Assembly: GCF_023715485.1 (NCBI RefSeq) | Contig: NZ_JAMBOF010000002.1 | Span: forward strand, 372,001-436,000 | Length of the DNA: 64,000 bases | Origin: Mesobacillus subterraneus | GTDB lineage: Bacteria; Bacillota; Bacilli; Bacillales; Cytobacillaceae | Direction of reading: 5' to 3' | Shown here: positions 28,523-38,200 of the stretch, in pieces | Numbering within the stretch: position 1 is the first letter of the stretch | Layout: every line of letters begins with the position of its first letter | Made by a program: the position numbers and the translations under genes | The notes under the pieces: model-generated | The model's input: the letters and a program-made list of their open reading frames with translations, nothing else | What the model was told of the DNA's origin: nothing | The model's database searches: none

Positions 28523-30505
28523 TTGTTCAATGTTAGATTATTTGCAACTGCCTTTTTGCTCACTGTCGCCAGCTTTGTCTTTTTAGCTTCACAATCTTTC
28601 GCTGCTCCATATTATGAAAGGATATCTGGAGTGAACAGGATTGAAACTTCGGTTGAAATATCAAGGGCAGGTTGGGAAACAGCTGACAATGTCATCCTTG
28701 CTCGTGCTGATAATCCAGCAGATGCATTATCATCCGCTTCTCTTTCAGGAGCTGCTGATGCACCAATCCTGCTGACATCGCCTAACTCTATTTCCGATGT
28801 TGTTCTTGACGAGATTGATCGATTAGGCGCCTCTACGGTTTACATCCTGGGGGGTAAGGGTGCAATCAGTCCAGTTATTGAGGAAGAATTAATCTCTTAT
28901 GGGTTTGATGTAATAAGACTTGGAGGCAGCACTCGTTTCGATACTGCCGCTCTTATTAACAAGGAAGCTGGAGGCGCTTATGGTACTAAGGCAATCGTTG
29001 TTAACGGATATGCAGTTGCTGATGCTTTATCTGCTTCAAGTAACTCAGCCATTAACCAGATTCCGATTTATCTTTCAAAGACTGGCTCTCTTCCAGTAAA
29101 TCTTCCGAGCACCATTAAAGAGGTCACTATTTACGGAGGAACTGGTGTAGTCAGCACTGAGGTTGAGACCCTGCTTAAAAAGCAAGGAAAGACGGTTACG
29201 AGAATTGCCGGTAACGACCGCTATCTGACAAATATTGCAGCTGCTGATCCTTCACTGGCAGAAAACGTAATTATCGTTCGAGGCACGAGCACCAGCAGGA
29301 CTTCTGAGCAGTATCCTGATGCAGTTGCCGGAGCTGGGCTTTCACACAAACTGGGAGCGAATATCATTCTTTCCCACCCCACTTCTGTTAAGCCGGATGT
29401 TCAGGAATACTTCATGAATAACCGTTATTTTGGCTATTTCATCCTGGGCGGTGAAGGGGCTGTTACATCTGAAACCGTAATGGAATTGACCTTCCACCCA
29501 GATTCAGAAGTCCTTGAAACATTTGATCATAACATTATTGCATCAGCAATGGATCCAAACAAGCCGGTATTGTATTCACTAAGTGATGACGATAACAGCA
29601 TTCGTTCATACAACTTAACGACTGGTGAAGAAAAGTCCATACAATTAAAGGCATCACCAGAACAATTGTATATAGAAAACAATAAAATTTATGTATCGAT
29701 TGTACATGGACTACACGATGATTATAATTTCGGTGTACAATCCGGTGAAATTGCCATTATTGATGCAGGACAATTCAAACTTGAAAAGACGTTCGAAATC
29801 GATTTAGATCCCTTTGATCTGGTCGTTGACAAGAACGGGTTTATCTATGTCTCTGGCGGATCCGCCCAGTGGACAGAAATCAAGAGTTATTCTTCTTTAA
29901 CTGGAGCAGAAGTTTCTGTAAATAGAATTAGACAACAAAGCTACCTTGAAATGAACCCTAACCAAACAAAAGTATATGCGATCAACACGGATTTATCTCC
30001 AAGAGATATTTCTGAATACTATATCTCCAATGGAGTCATTACCGGATACAAAGATTCTCCTTACCATGGCGAATATGATTTAGGAGACTTTAGTAACTTC
30101 TCCGACATTAAAGCATCACCAGATGGTAAGTATCTTTTCAATAGTTACGGCCATGTATTTAAGGGTAACTTGGAATATGCTGCAGAATTAGAAGTTCCAT
30201 ATAATGACGTAGCCTTTGACCTTGGACAAAACCGTTTTTATTCAGGAATCGGCGGGTATGTTTTCAGGCACAACTACTCTGATTTCCTGATTGATAAATA
30301 CTATTTAGCCAATGGTGAAATTCTTTACATGTATCAGAAGGACGGACAAATTTACGTGTTATCAATTGTCAACGTAGGTCTTCTGGAAAAATTCGCAATT
30401 GAAAAGATTGATATGACAAAGGGAACTGACCTTGAAAGCGAAGAACAATCATTTCAAGCGACAGATGCGTTGGTAGACACCATTAGCAAGAGTCCATTGA
30501 AATAA
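28523..30505 (+). CDS. secreted protein with three CWB2 cell-wall-binding repeats and a beta-propeller-like C-terminus
   Basis: A 660-residue exported protein. The signal peptide is at about 1-28 (VASFVFLASQSFAAP). Three CWB2 (PF04122-type) repeats follow at about 30-325, each with the hallmark: DNPADALSSASLSGAADAP, GYAVADALSA and QYPDAVAGAGLSHKLGA. The C-terminal half (about 335-650) looks like a WD40/YVTN-type propeller (SLSDDDNSIRSYNLTTGEEK, VDKNGFIYVSGG, SPDGKYLFNS). The start is TTG with GGGAGG upstream. CWB2 repeats bind anionic wall polymers; the propeller may be a ligand-binding display domain. Enzymatic activity is not evident. Confidence 0.88.
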   Translation: MFNVRLFATAFLLTVASFVFLASQSFAAPYYERISGVNRIETSVEISRAGWETADNVILARADNPADALSSASLSGAADAPILLTSPNSISDVVLDEIDRLGASTVYILGGKGAISPVIEEELISYGFDVIRLGGSTRFDTAALINKEAGGAYGTKAIVVNGYAVADALSASSNSAINQIPIYLSKTGSLPVNLPSTIKEVTIYGGTGVVSTEVETLLKKQGKTVTRIAGNDRYLTNIAAADPSLAENVIIVRGTSTSRTSEQYPDAVAGAGLSHKLGANIILSHPTSVKPDVQEYFMNNRYFGYFILGGEGAVTSETVMELTFHPDSEVLETFDHNIIASAMDPNKPVLYSLSDDDNSIRSYNLTTGEEKSIQLKASPEQLYIENNKIYVSIVHGLHDDYNFGVQSGEIAIIDAGQFKLEKTFEIDLDPFDLVVDKNGFIYVSGGSAQWTEIKSYSSLTGAEVSVNRIRQQSYLEMNPNQTKVYAINTDLSPRDISEYYISNGVITGYKDSPYHGEYDLGDFSNFSDIKASPDGKYLFNSYGHVFKGNLEYAAELEVPYNDVAFDLGQNRFYSGIGGYVFRHNYSDFLIDKYYLANGEILYMYQKDGQIYVLSIVNVGLLEKFAIEKIDMTKGTDLESEEQSFQATDALVDTISKSPLK

Positions 30506-30507
30506 GC

Positions 30508-30536
30508 AAAAAGGAACCGTCACAGGTTCCTTTTTT
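30508..30536 (+). terminator. terminator after the CWB2 protein gene
   Basis: An 11-base stem (AAAAAGGAACC / GGTTCCTTTTT) with a GTCACA loop and a T-run. Confidence 0.93.
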
Positions 30537-30561
30537 CGTTTTATTAATTTGTTTGTTAAAA

Positions 30562-30669
30562 AACGATGGGATGGATGCCAGCAACTTGGCATTTGTCTTA
30601 GGAGATTCATTCCCTGATGCACTATAGGGTGCCCCACTAGCAAACTTTTTAAAAAATAAGGGAAAATAA
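30562..30669 (+). pseudogene. degraded CWB2 repeat fragment
   Basis: Read from 30562, this stretch gives DASNLAFVLGDSFPDAL, then a TAG stop (30625-30627), then GAPLANFLKNKGK and TAA. The core GDSFPDAL-x-GAPLA is the hallmark of a CWB2 repeat, with the stop replacing one residue in its middle. There is no start codon with a ribosome site. It lies between two intact CWB2 genes and is probably what remains of a third copy or of a longer ancestral gene. Confidence 0.75.
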
Positions 30670-30701
30670 AAATGACCCCGTTATAAAATTCGGGGTCATT
30701 T
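30667..30701 (-). terminator. terminator of the SLT-CWB2 gene
   Basis: An 11-base stem (AAATGACCCCG / CGGGGTCATTT) with a 10-base loop. On the minus strand it is followed by TTATTTTCC. It sits 25 bases after the minus-strand stop codon. Confidence 0.85.
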
Positions 30702-30725
30702 AATTCCTTTTAAAGAAGGATAGAA

Positions 30726-32543
30726 TTAATATTCGAGATTTTGCACGATCCCCCCTATTTCATTTTCCGTTCCTACAACAGCTTTTCCTCCAAAGAAACC
30801 AAAGGTATCAATCCTTTGTTGCTGTATTGTGTTTTGAATTGGCACTGGGACACTTCCTGGGTACGTAAGAAGAAGAGGTGCATTCTTTTTAGCTGCGAGA
30901 ACAGCCCCTGTTAATGCATCTGCAAAATTCCCTCCTGTTGCTACGAAAGCATCTCCTGTTCCCATTTTTAATTCGTTTACTATTTTAGCATTCGTATCGA
31001 ATCTATTTATTCCACCATACTGCTTATAGCTCTCTAATTCTTTTAGAATAATAGGATTTATGACACCCTCTCCACCAACAACGATTACGTGTGAATAGTT
31101 TGCAAGAGCTACAGCAGTATTACTCGGAATATTCCCCGTTCTCGTTAAAAAAATGGGATATCCATTCTTAGCAGCATAAGGAGCAATCGCTAAAGCATCT
31201 GGAAAATCATATCCATATGCTAGTACAGCAACACCTTTATTAGGCATTTTATTAGCAATATCAATTGCTGTCTCAAAACGATCAGCCCCTCCGTATCGAG
31301 TCACTGATATCCCTAAATTAGTTAAATCGTTACTTATTACAGGTGAAATCACTCCAGTACCGCCAAGGAGGACAGCATTTTTGGCATTTAGCCGTTTAAT
31401 TTCTTTTACAGTAGATTCATCTAAGGAATTCCCGTTTGTTAAGAGCAAAGGAGCATTAAGCTGATAAGAAAGCGGTGTACCTGCTAATGCATCAGGAAAT
31501 TTGTTACCATTTGCAATTACAACTGTGTCTGCACCATTTGCCCATCCCTCGTTAGAAATTGCCACCGCAGTTTCATACCGAGTTCCTCCGTAAATCCTCT
31601 TTCCAAGTGGTTTTAAATCTCCAGAAGCACTGTATGCTACCCTTCCATCATCCAGCATCGTTTTATACCAAACATACTGACGATATCTCATATCTATTGA
31701 ACTATTGTATTTATATGTTTCATCATAGACAAATTTGTCCATTATTGTAATTGCTTCACGTTCTCCACTAGGTAAAGTTTTGATAGATCCTGCAGATGAA
31801 GTAGGAGCATGCCGGAAAGAACCACCTTCAGCTGACAAAACAATGTCATTCGCTTGAAATTTATGTTTTGTCTCATTTAAAAGCTGGTGGGGAATAGAAT
31901 AATTTAATTTATTGAATGACAAGCGGTAATATGGATCACCACTATAAGTAAAATCTTCTTTATTGAAGTCAAATGGAATCGGATATATTCCCATATAGTT
32001 ATTTAAGGAATCTAGTTTAGAAAATATCTTTTCCTGATAAGCATTAATATTACGTTCACCCGTATCCTTGATTATGGGGCTATTACTTTGTCCTTTTCCA
32101 TTGTATGCAAGAATAGCAAAATACCAACTTTCCAGAACATCCCTATTGTTATCATTTAATTTAGGTAAAGTACCGTCTTTACCTATAAATTTCTCTTCTA
32201 ACTTCTGTATACCAACATTAATATTATATTGGATATCGGTTTTGAGTTTCTCCTGATCAAACCTGATATCGTTTGTGACCTGCATTATTCCTATACCGCC
32301 ATCACTTGATATATTAGGAGCACCATTAACGAATTGCTGCCAGCTGCTTTCCTGAAAAGCAATTGTTTTCACAATTTCAGGTGGAATATTTTTTTCCAGC
32401 GCAGCTTTTGTCAAAAGTTCATTAATCACGTGATAAGGTGGGTTCTGATAGGTTTGTACCTGACTAGTTTCTTCAGCATGGATTACTTTAGTAGGAAGCC
32501 AAATTAATATGAATGATGCTAATATGATTACTATTTTTCTCAA
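30726..32543 (-). CDS. secreted lytic transglycosylase-like protein with three CWB2 repeats
   Basis: A 605-residue exported protein. The signal peptide (about 1-26) ends ..PTKVIHAEE. An SLT-type lysozyme-fold domain follows at about 45-190: NIPPEIVKTIAFQESSWQ contains the catalytic Glu, GGIGIMQV and LAYNGKGQ match the family. Three CWB2 repeats cover about 310-600 (NKFPDALAGTPLSYQLNAP, YDFPDALAIAPYAAKNGYP, NFADALTGAVLAAKKNAP). It should cleave glycan strands while bound to the wall. I place the start at the TTG at 32543 with GGGAGGAGA upstream; the longer frame to 32717 has no ribosome site and would block the signal peptide. Confidence 0.88.
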   Translation of the reverse strand: MRKIVIILASFILIWLPTKVIHAEETSQVQTYQNPPYHVINELLTKAALEKNIPPEIVKTIAFQESSWQQFVNGAPNISSDGGIGIMQVTNDIRFDQEKLKTDIQYNINVGIQKLEEKFIGKDGTLPKLNDNNRDVLESWYFAILAYNGKGQSNSPIIKDTGERNINAYQEKIFSKLDSLNNYMGIYPIPFDFNKEDFTYSGDPYYRLSFNKLNYSIPHQLLNETKHKFQANDIVLSAEGGSFRHAPTSSAGSIKTLPSGEREAITIMDKFVYDETYKYNSSIDMRYRQYVWYKTMLDDGRVAYSASGDLKPLGKRIYGGTRYETAVAISNEGWANGADTVVIANGNKFPDALAGTPLSYQLNAPLLLTNGNSLDESTVKEIKRLNAKNAVLLGGTGVISPVISNDLTNLGISVTRYGGADRFETAIDIANKMPNKGVAVLAYGYDFPDALAIAPYAAKNGYPIFLTRTGNIPSNTAVALANYSHVIVVGGEGVINPIILKELESYKQYGGINRFDTNAKIVNELKMGTGDAFVATGGNFADALTGAVLAAKKNAPLLLTYPGSVPVPIQNTIQQQRIDTFGFFGGKAVVGTENEIGGIVQNLEY

Positions 32544-32833
32544 AACTTTCTCTCCTCCCAGATTTCCCTTCTTATAAAATGGTAGCATTCTTCCAGTAAG
32601 ATTACCATAAACGAAACATAAATAATTTAACAGAATAGTAAGTTTCAAGTTAGCATTTTTTAATAGAGGCCATTCACCTATAAGACTATGGTATCGATGT
32701 TGCGAACACTTTACCATATGGTGTAAGCATAAAAGCTACTAAGTGGATGATGTATTTAGGGAAGTAACACCCACAAAACAATTATTGGCCATATATCTTA
32801 AATTGAAAGTGTAAAAGCATAAAAACCAGTAAA

Positions 32834-32872
32834 AAAAGTGAGCAGGAACATTATAGGTCCCTGCTCACTTTT
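32834..32872 (-). terminator. terminator of the xpaC-telA operon
   Basis: A 13-base stem (AAAAGTGAGCAGG / CCTGCTCACTTTT) directly after the telA stop codon, followed on the minus strand by TTTACTGG. Confidence 0.9.
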
Positions 32873-32874
32873 GG

Positions 32875-34050
32875 CTACTTATCTTTAATCTCCAGCAGCT
32901 TTAATCTCAACTCGTTTTCCATCGTCGCCAGGTCTTGTTCAGCCTGACGCCTCTTTGTACGGCCTTCCTCTTGAATCCTCAATGTCTCTTCTAATGTTGT
33001 AATCAAGTTTTCCTGGGTTTTCTTCAATGTTTCAATATCGACAAGGCCGCGTTCGTTTTCTTTGGCCGTTTCGATTGTGTTTGTTTTAAGCATTTCAGCG
33101 TTTTTCAGCAGCAGTTCATTTGTTGTTTTAGACACCTGTTTTTGCGCCTCCACTGCATGTCGCTGCCTGATTAGTGTCAATGCAATGGCAACCTGGTTCT
33201 TCCAAAGTGGGATTGCTGTTACAATAGACGATTGAATTTTTTCGACGAGCGCCTGGTTTGTATTTTGAATCAAGCGGATCTGCGGGGCACTTTGTATCGT
33301 GATTTCCCTGCTTAATTTCAGGTCATATAATCTTTTATCGAGACGGTCAGCAAACTGAACCATGTCGTTGACTTCCTGGAACTTCATTTGATTCTGCGAT
33401 GCTTCTGCTGCCCTCTTCAATTCAGGGATCGTTTTTTCATGGAGCTCCTCCAGCTTCAGCTCCCCCGCTGCAATGTATATGTTCAGGGCATTGAAGTATT
33501 CCTTGTTCGTTTCATAAAGCTTCTCAAGCATTCCTATGTCAGATAATAGGACATTTTTACTCCGATCCAGCTTCACACTAATTCGGTCGATTTGTGCTCC
33601 AGTCTTCTGGTACTTTGATAGGATTTCTTGCACCGAACCTGAAAGTTTTCCAAACATCCGTGACAGGAAAGATGGCTTTTCCGCCTTAAGCTCATCTGGA
33701 TTCATATCATTAAGGTGCTTCATCAAATCACTGATGATTTCCCCTACCTCACCGATATCCTTTTTCTGGACATGCTCGAGCATGGCATGAGAGAACGTAA
33801 GCAACTTGCCCTGTGCCTGGGTGCCGTACTGAATCATTGCCTGGTGATTCTTCGGGTCGATTTGCTCTGCTAATTGATAGGCCCTTGCTCTATTTTCCTC
33901 GGGGATTACATCTATAAGCTTAACTGGTCTATTCTCTTGCTGCTTAACTTTCTGAACCTGCAATTCCGGTGTATCACCAAACGGGTTAGCAAGGATATCA
34001 TCCACTATATTTCCGGTACTCTTTAAAAGGTCTGGGTTTTTTTCGGTCAT
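32875..34050 (-). CDS. telA: toxic anion resistance protein TelA family (YaaN-like)
   Basis: A 391-residue, mostly helical, charged cytoplasmic protein: [43 protein letters not shown] near the N-terminus, then long coiled-coil-like helices, including the conserved [23 protein letters not shown] and the [18 protein letters not shown] stretch. The family was named for tellurite resistance; its biochemical role is unclear, with envelope stress suspected. Its ATG overlaps the xpaC stop by one base (TAATG) and AGGAGG is upstream. The xpaC-yaaN order is that of B. subtilis. Confidence 0.93.
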   Translation of the reverse strand: MTEKNPDLLKSTGNIVDDILANPFGDTPELQVQKVKQQENRPVKLIDVIPEENRARAYQLAEQIDPKNHQAMIQYGTQAQGKLLTFSHAMLEHVQKKDIGEVGEIISDLMKHLNDMNPDELKAEKPSFLSRMFGKLSGSVQEILSKYQKTGAQIDRISVKLDRSKNVLLSDIGMLEKLYETNKEYFNALNIYIAAGELKLEELHEKTIPELKRAAEASQNQMKFQEVNDMVQFADRLDKRLYDLKLSREITIQSAPQIRLIQNTNQALVEKIQSSIVTAIPLWKNQVAIALTLIRQRHAVEAQKQVSKTTNELLLKNAEMLKTNTIETAKENERGLVDIETLKKTQENLITTLEETLRIQEEGRTKRRQAEQDLATMENELRLKLLEIKDK

Positions 34051-34700
34051 TATTTTAACCTCCTGGTTTCGTCAGGAATATCGTTTAGCTTCTTAATTGA
34101 GTGTTTAGCAACGTCGATTTCGAAATTCAAATGATCGATATCGTCTGCCAGTATATAGTTAAGATCTTTTTCAACAACCCTGGTAAGCTCTTTTAATGTT
34201 TGCTGCGTCTCATATAAAGAATGCTCCAACTCACGGTTTTTGCCTGGCTGGGAAGATAAAAAGGCATACTTCTCGCTCAGCTCCAATACTGAATCTAAAT
34301 GTGAGAAATAAAACTGTTCCGCTTTAAAGAATCTTCTTGGCTCCCGAGTACTTAGCTTCTGGATGTTTTTCACAAGCCGCAAAAGCTCCATCCTTTGTTT
34401 CAATGAACGAATGTGCCGAATGGAAAAGAGCGATTTCTGCAGGCGGTTGATTTTTTCATTAGCTTCGGAAAGGTTTTTCTTAATATATTTGTATTCCTTC
34501 TTTGTAAGCCTGTGTTTTTCAATAAAACGCTTTTGCAGATAATTACCAAGCCCAAAGAACATAACTGCTCCGCCAATAACGCCATATAGGGAAGACATTA
34601 AAAACGTCTGGTCAAAACCCGCAAAGGTTAACAGCCATATGAATCCTGAAAAAGGAACAGCTGCACCTGTTTGAGCAATAAGTGAAAGAAATTTATTCAT
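34050..34700 (-). CDS. xpaC: XpaC-family protein (5-bromo-4-chloroindolyl phosphate hydrolysis family)
   Basis: A 216-residue protein with two N-terminal hydrophobic segments (about 8-28 and 33-52) and a long helical cytoplasmic part ([30 protein letters not shown]). It matches XpaC in length, layout and its telA neighbour. The phosphatase name comes from an expression phenotype; no phosphatase motif is visible, and a structural or stress role with TelA is equally likely. AGGAGT is the ribosome site. Confidence 0.88.
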   Translation of the reverse strand: MNKFLSLIAQTGAAVPFSGFIWLLTFAGFDQTFLMSSLYGVIGGAVMFFGLGNYLQKRFIEKHRLTKKEYKYIKKNLSEANEKINRLQKSLFSIRHIRSLKQRMELLRLVKNIQKLSTREPRRFFKAEQFYFSHLDSVLELSEKYAFLSSQPGKNRELEHSLYETQQTLKELTRVVEKDLNYILADDIDHLNFEIDVAKHSIKKLNDIPDETRRLK

Positions 34701-34974
34701 GATTATCGACTCCTGTTTAGAATCTTCCTATTTATACGGATAGGAGGCTGGGAATGTTTCAATAACTGTAAAAAAATGTTTCCTTATTCATACAATACTG
34801 CAAAACAGATGATTTTTCCACAGACTCTATCAGTAATGTCATCTAGGTCCTGAGACGTAGATGCCTGATTATAAAGGCTAAACTGGAAATATTTAATTAA
34901 TCAGTACGGCTGTCTTTCGACAATTATAAGGACAAGCTTGTAAAAACATCTGGTAATTTGTAGAAACTTTTGTT

Positions 34975-35000
34975 GTTTGATTTTTTGAAAAAGGCGGTAT
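34975..35000 (+). promoter_or_regulatory. SigB-like promoter for a small gene
   Basis: GTTTGA (34975-34980), a 14-base spacer and CGGTAT (34995-35000) match the SigB consensus GTTTAA-N12-14-GGGTAT with two differences. It lies 56 bases before the start of the 35-codon gene. The rest of 34701-34974 is AT-rich with no other feature that I can support. Confidence 0.45.
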
Positions 35001-35055
35001 ATAGGGATTAAAGCAATCAATAGTAAAAAAAATACATTTTAAAGGAGTGTTTTAA

Positions 35056-35163
35056 ATGAGAGTAAAAGCAGGAAGCTGGAGTATGTTGAGCCAAGAGGAA
35101 AAATTATTGCTATTAACAGTCATTAGTAACCAATCGAAAAAGCAGAGAAGCAATGAATCGTGA
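35056..35163 (+). CDS. small hypothetical protein, 35 residues
   Basis: A short ORF with a strong AAAGGAGTG ribosome site 6 bases before ATG. The product begins MRVKAGSWSMLSQEEKLLLLTVIS and has a leucine-rich amphipathic helix after the Gln-Glu pair. Its end overlaps a second open stretch (35153-35233) in the +1 frame, which reads MNRESGVDATGMSINKRLAL and runs into the terminator. The two may be one gene split by a frameshift, or a coupled pair. I do not recognise the family. The SigB-like promoter upstream and terminator downstream make a complete small unit. Confidence 0.6.
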   Translation: MRVKAGSWSMLSQEEKLLLLTVISNQSKKQRSNES

Positions 35164-35233
35164 AAGTGGTGTGGATGCAACCGGTATGAGCATTAATAAA
35201 AGATTAGCATTAATAAAAGAAAGACTGCTATAA
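35153..35233 (+). CDS. overlapping small ORF, possible frameshifted continuation
   Basis: 26 codons from ATG at 35153, overlapping the previous gene by 11 bases in another frame and ending within the terminator stem. It has no ribosome site of its own, so it is either translationally coupled or the true C-terminal half of the upstream small protein, separated by a one-base indel. The sequence (RESGVDATGMSINKRLALIK) is amphipathic and protein-like. Confidence 0.35.
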   Translation: MNRESGVDATGMSINKRLALIKERLL

Positions 35234-35271
35234 AGAAACGATTACGTTCCTTACCTATAGCAGTCTTTCTA
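35217..35271. terminator. bidirectional terminator between small gene and giant secreted protein gene
   Basis: A 14-base perfect stem (GAAAGACTGCTATA at 35219-35232, complement at 35256-35269) with T-rich sequence on both sides. It serves the convergent plus-strand small gene and the minus-strand 1939-residue gene. Confidence 0.88.
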
Positions 35272-35281
35272 TTTATAAAAC

Positions 35282-38200
35282 TTATCTTCCTTTCAAGACG
35301 GTAACAGTCGTTGATGCTGCTGTTGTATTACCAGCAAAATCTGTTACGGAATAGGTAATGGTGTAAACACGTTCCTTTCCTTTTTCGCCTCTTGTTGCAC
35401 GTAATGCATAGTCTCTGTCATCAGAGCCATATACAGCACCCTGAACGTCTGTAATATCTTGTTTTTCATCATTCATCGTGATAGATTCCAGAACTACTGA
35501 ATCGATTTCAGAGGTAGCATCGCTATACTCTAAAATCGCTTTGATATCAATCAGCTTTTGATTCGGAATCAGCAAGATTGGCTTATCCACTGAGACATTC
35601 AATTCAGGCGCAGTCTTGTCGATTTTCACGTTAATGGACTTTGTTTCTTCCATATTTCCTCGAACATCTTTACTGCGGAATTCAATGGTGTATTTACCAT
35701 CTTCCTTCAGCTCGATCGGTGCTGAATACTCTTTCCAATTCTCTTCTCCTGAGAAACGGTATTGAGTCGTGACTGCACCTGGCTTATTGTCTTCAGCTGT
35801 TAGTGTCACGGTTACGTCTGAAGTATACCAGCCGTTTTTGCCAGTTGGAGCTTCAGGATTTACAATAGCCGTTGTTTCTGGCGCTGTTCGATCGCCAGCA
35901 GTTCCTACCAATTCTTTTGTATCGCGGACACGAATTCTCGTTCCTTGTGCGAATGAACCGGACAGGCCGACAGCCTCTAATGTATCTCCAACTTCCAGTA
36001 CTGGTACTGGACCACTTTGGTTGACAATATAACCATCCGTGAAGACTAAAACATCACCAGAACCATCATTGATCACGTAAGAGTTATCGTCGAATTTAGA
36101 TACGACTTCACCTGCTACTTTTACAAGAAGTCCCTGGTTAGCATCAGAAGTTGCTTCCCCTGTTGGAACCAACTTAGGTTCAATAGGTTCGCCGCTGCCG
36201 ATTTTTATAACATCCTGTTCAAATTTCGCAAACTCAATTTCTTTGTTGTTATCGAATGTAATGATATGTCCATAGATGCGGACCTTATCACCAGGCTTCA
36301 ATGAACCTGCAGGCACCTCCTGGAATGCCATGATACCGCCAGTTTCATCCTGGACATAGAATGCGTCGAAGAATACTCCTGCTCCAGTTGTGACTGTACC
36401 CTCGACCACTGTTTCAGTATCCTCCGCAAGCTTTCTTGCATCACCGATACTAGTAATCTTTGTTTCGCGGTGAGCCAGCCAGTTAACAGCATTCAGCGCG
36501 AACTCATCGTTTCCTTTCGGTTCATACGATTCATCCATTTGTTTATCATTGAAGATGTTCATGCCAGATACAATGATACGGCCATTTCCTTCGATTTCTT
36601 CTGAAGCAATTAGCGGAATAGAAGATCCGCCTGTTTCATCAGAGACTGCATCGTATGTGTTGCCACCTTTAATGTTTCCTTGGTAGGTTGTTTCATTCCC
36701 TTTTGCATGGATAACTACTTTTCCACTCTCAGTCAGTGCTGTATTATCAGGGCCTGATAAGCTAGTACCACTGTAATAATCAAGGAAAGAAACTCGGTCC
36801 GTAATATAGTTGGAAACTAATCCAGGGAATACCCTTACAGCATAAGGTGCTACCTTCGGATCATTCCAGAAGTTTCCTGTTTTACTATCATCGAATACGC
36901 CATCATTACCCATTCGGATAGACGTGCCGATTTGTGCCAGCATTTCGTTATTAATAGTAGGATTTGTGCTGTTATTGCTCTTTCCTGCCATCAATAATGA
37001 TCCGCCATTTTTAACAAACTTTGCAATCGCAGCATTTTCATCTGCTGTGTATGTGGATCTAGGGTGAGTGATCACTAATACATTGACGTTGTTTAGGACT
37101 GCATCCGTTATAGTCGCTGTATTCTCTGTTACTTTATAACCCTCTTTTTGCAGCATGGTTGTGAAGGCTTTTAAGTTATCTTTATATGTTCCTCCATCAC
37201 CGCTTGTGTTTTCATTTCCGTGCTTGGCATCAATTACGACATTGATTCCTAACGGTTCTTTGATCTTCACAGGTAAAACAAAGTTTGTATCTCCAAGATC
37301 TAAACCATCAAGAGAGGTTACCACTGCTATAATATCATGGTCACCTTTTAACGGACTATTCCAGACAGCCGTTGCCGCTGCTACTCCCTTTGAAGGAATG
37401 GAAGAAACATTTTGTGAACCAATCAAGTTTGCTTCTTTGACTTCATCATAATAAAGATCTACTTTTAGATTCTTTACTTCCTGTGTACCATTGTTAGCTA
37501 CGTTCGCTTTTAGTGTTGCTGGGTTTCCTTCGACGATTACGTCACCGACGATATCGATTCCGTTCACTTTCACATCAAGCGCTTCTTCCTTGGACCAGAT
37601 TGGAGCAGAATACATGCGCTCACCATCTACCTGAGTCACTCTTACGACAAACCATTGCTGGCCGCCTGTAACAGTATAAGAAGGCTCCCAAGTAAAGTCC
37701 GTTGTCATTGGTGAATGGGAAGCTAATACTGTGCCGCCGTTTGTTATCAATTCAACTTTTTCTACTCGATCATCTGACTTATAATCAGCAGCCAGATAGT
37801 TATATTCCGCCATGCTGCGAGATTCTGCAACAAGGTCACTACCTGATATGTTGAATTTTAGTGATTTGCTGTCAACTGTTGAGCCCATATAGAAGCCATT
37901 CGCCTTCACATCAAGCGTGAAGTTTGGATCCTCAACCATGTAGACACGCATATTGCGCATAGAGTGCAGAAGGGATTCTTGTGAAAGGTCTTCTGCAACG
38001 ATTACTGTACGAGCCCTTGTTTGTCCCCAAGTACCTTCATGATTGTCCTCACCGTATGTCGGTGCGACATGCCAGCCTAGGTCCAATACGGAGAAGAACT
38101 TTTTCTCAGCGTTGGCATATCCATAGTGTCCGGATCCATTACCAACCTCAAGCATTGTGAACAGTTTATCCATATCTTTGTTATAAGGTTTAAAGTTGTT

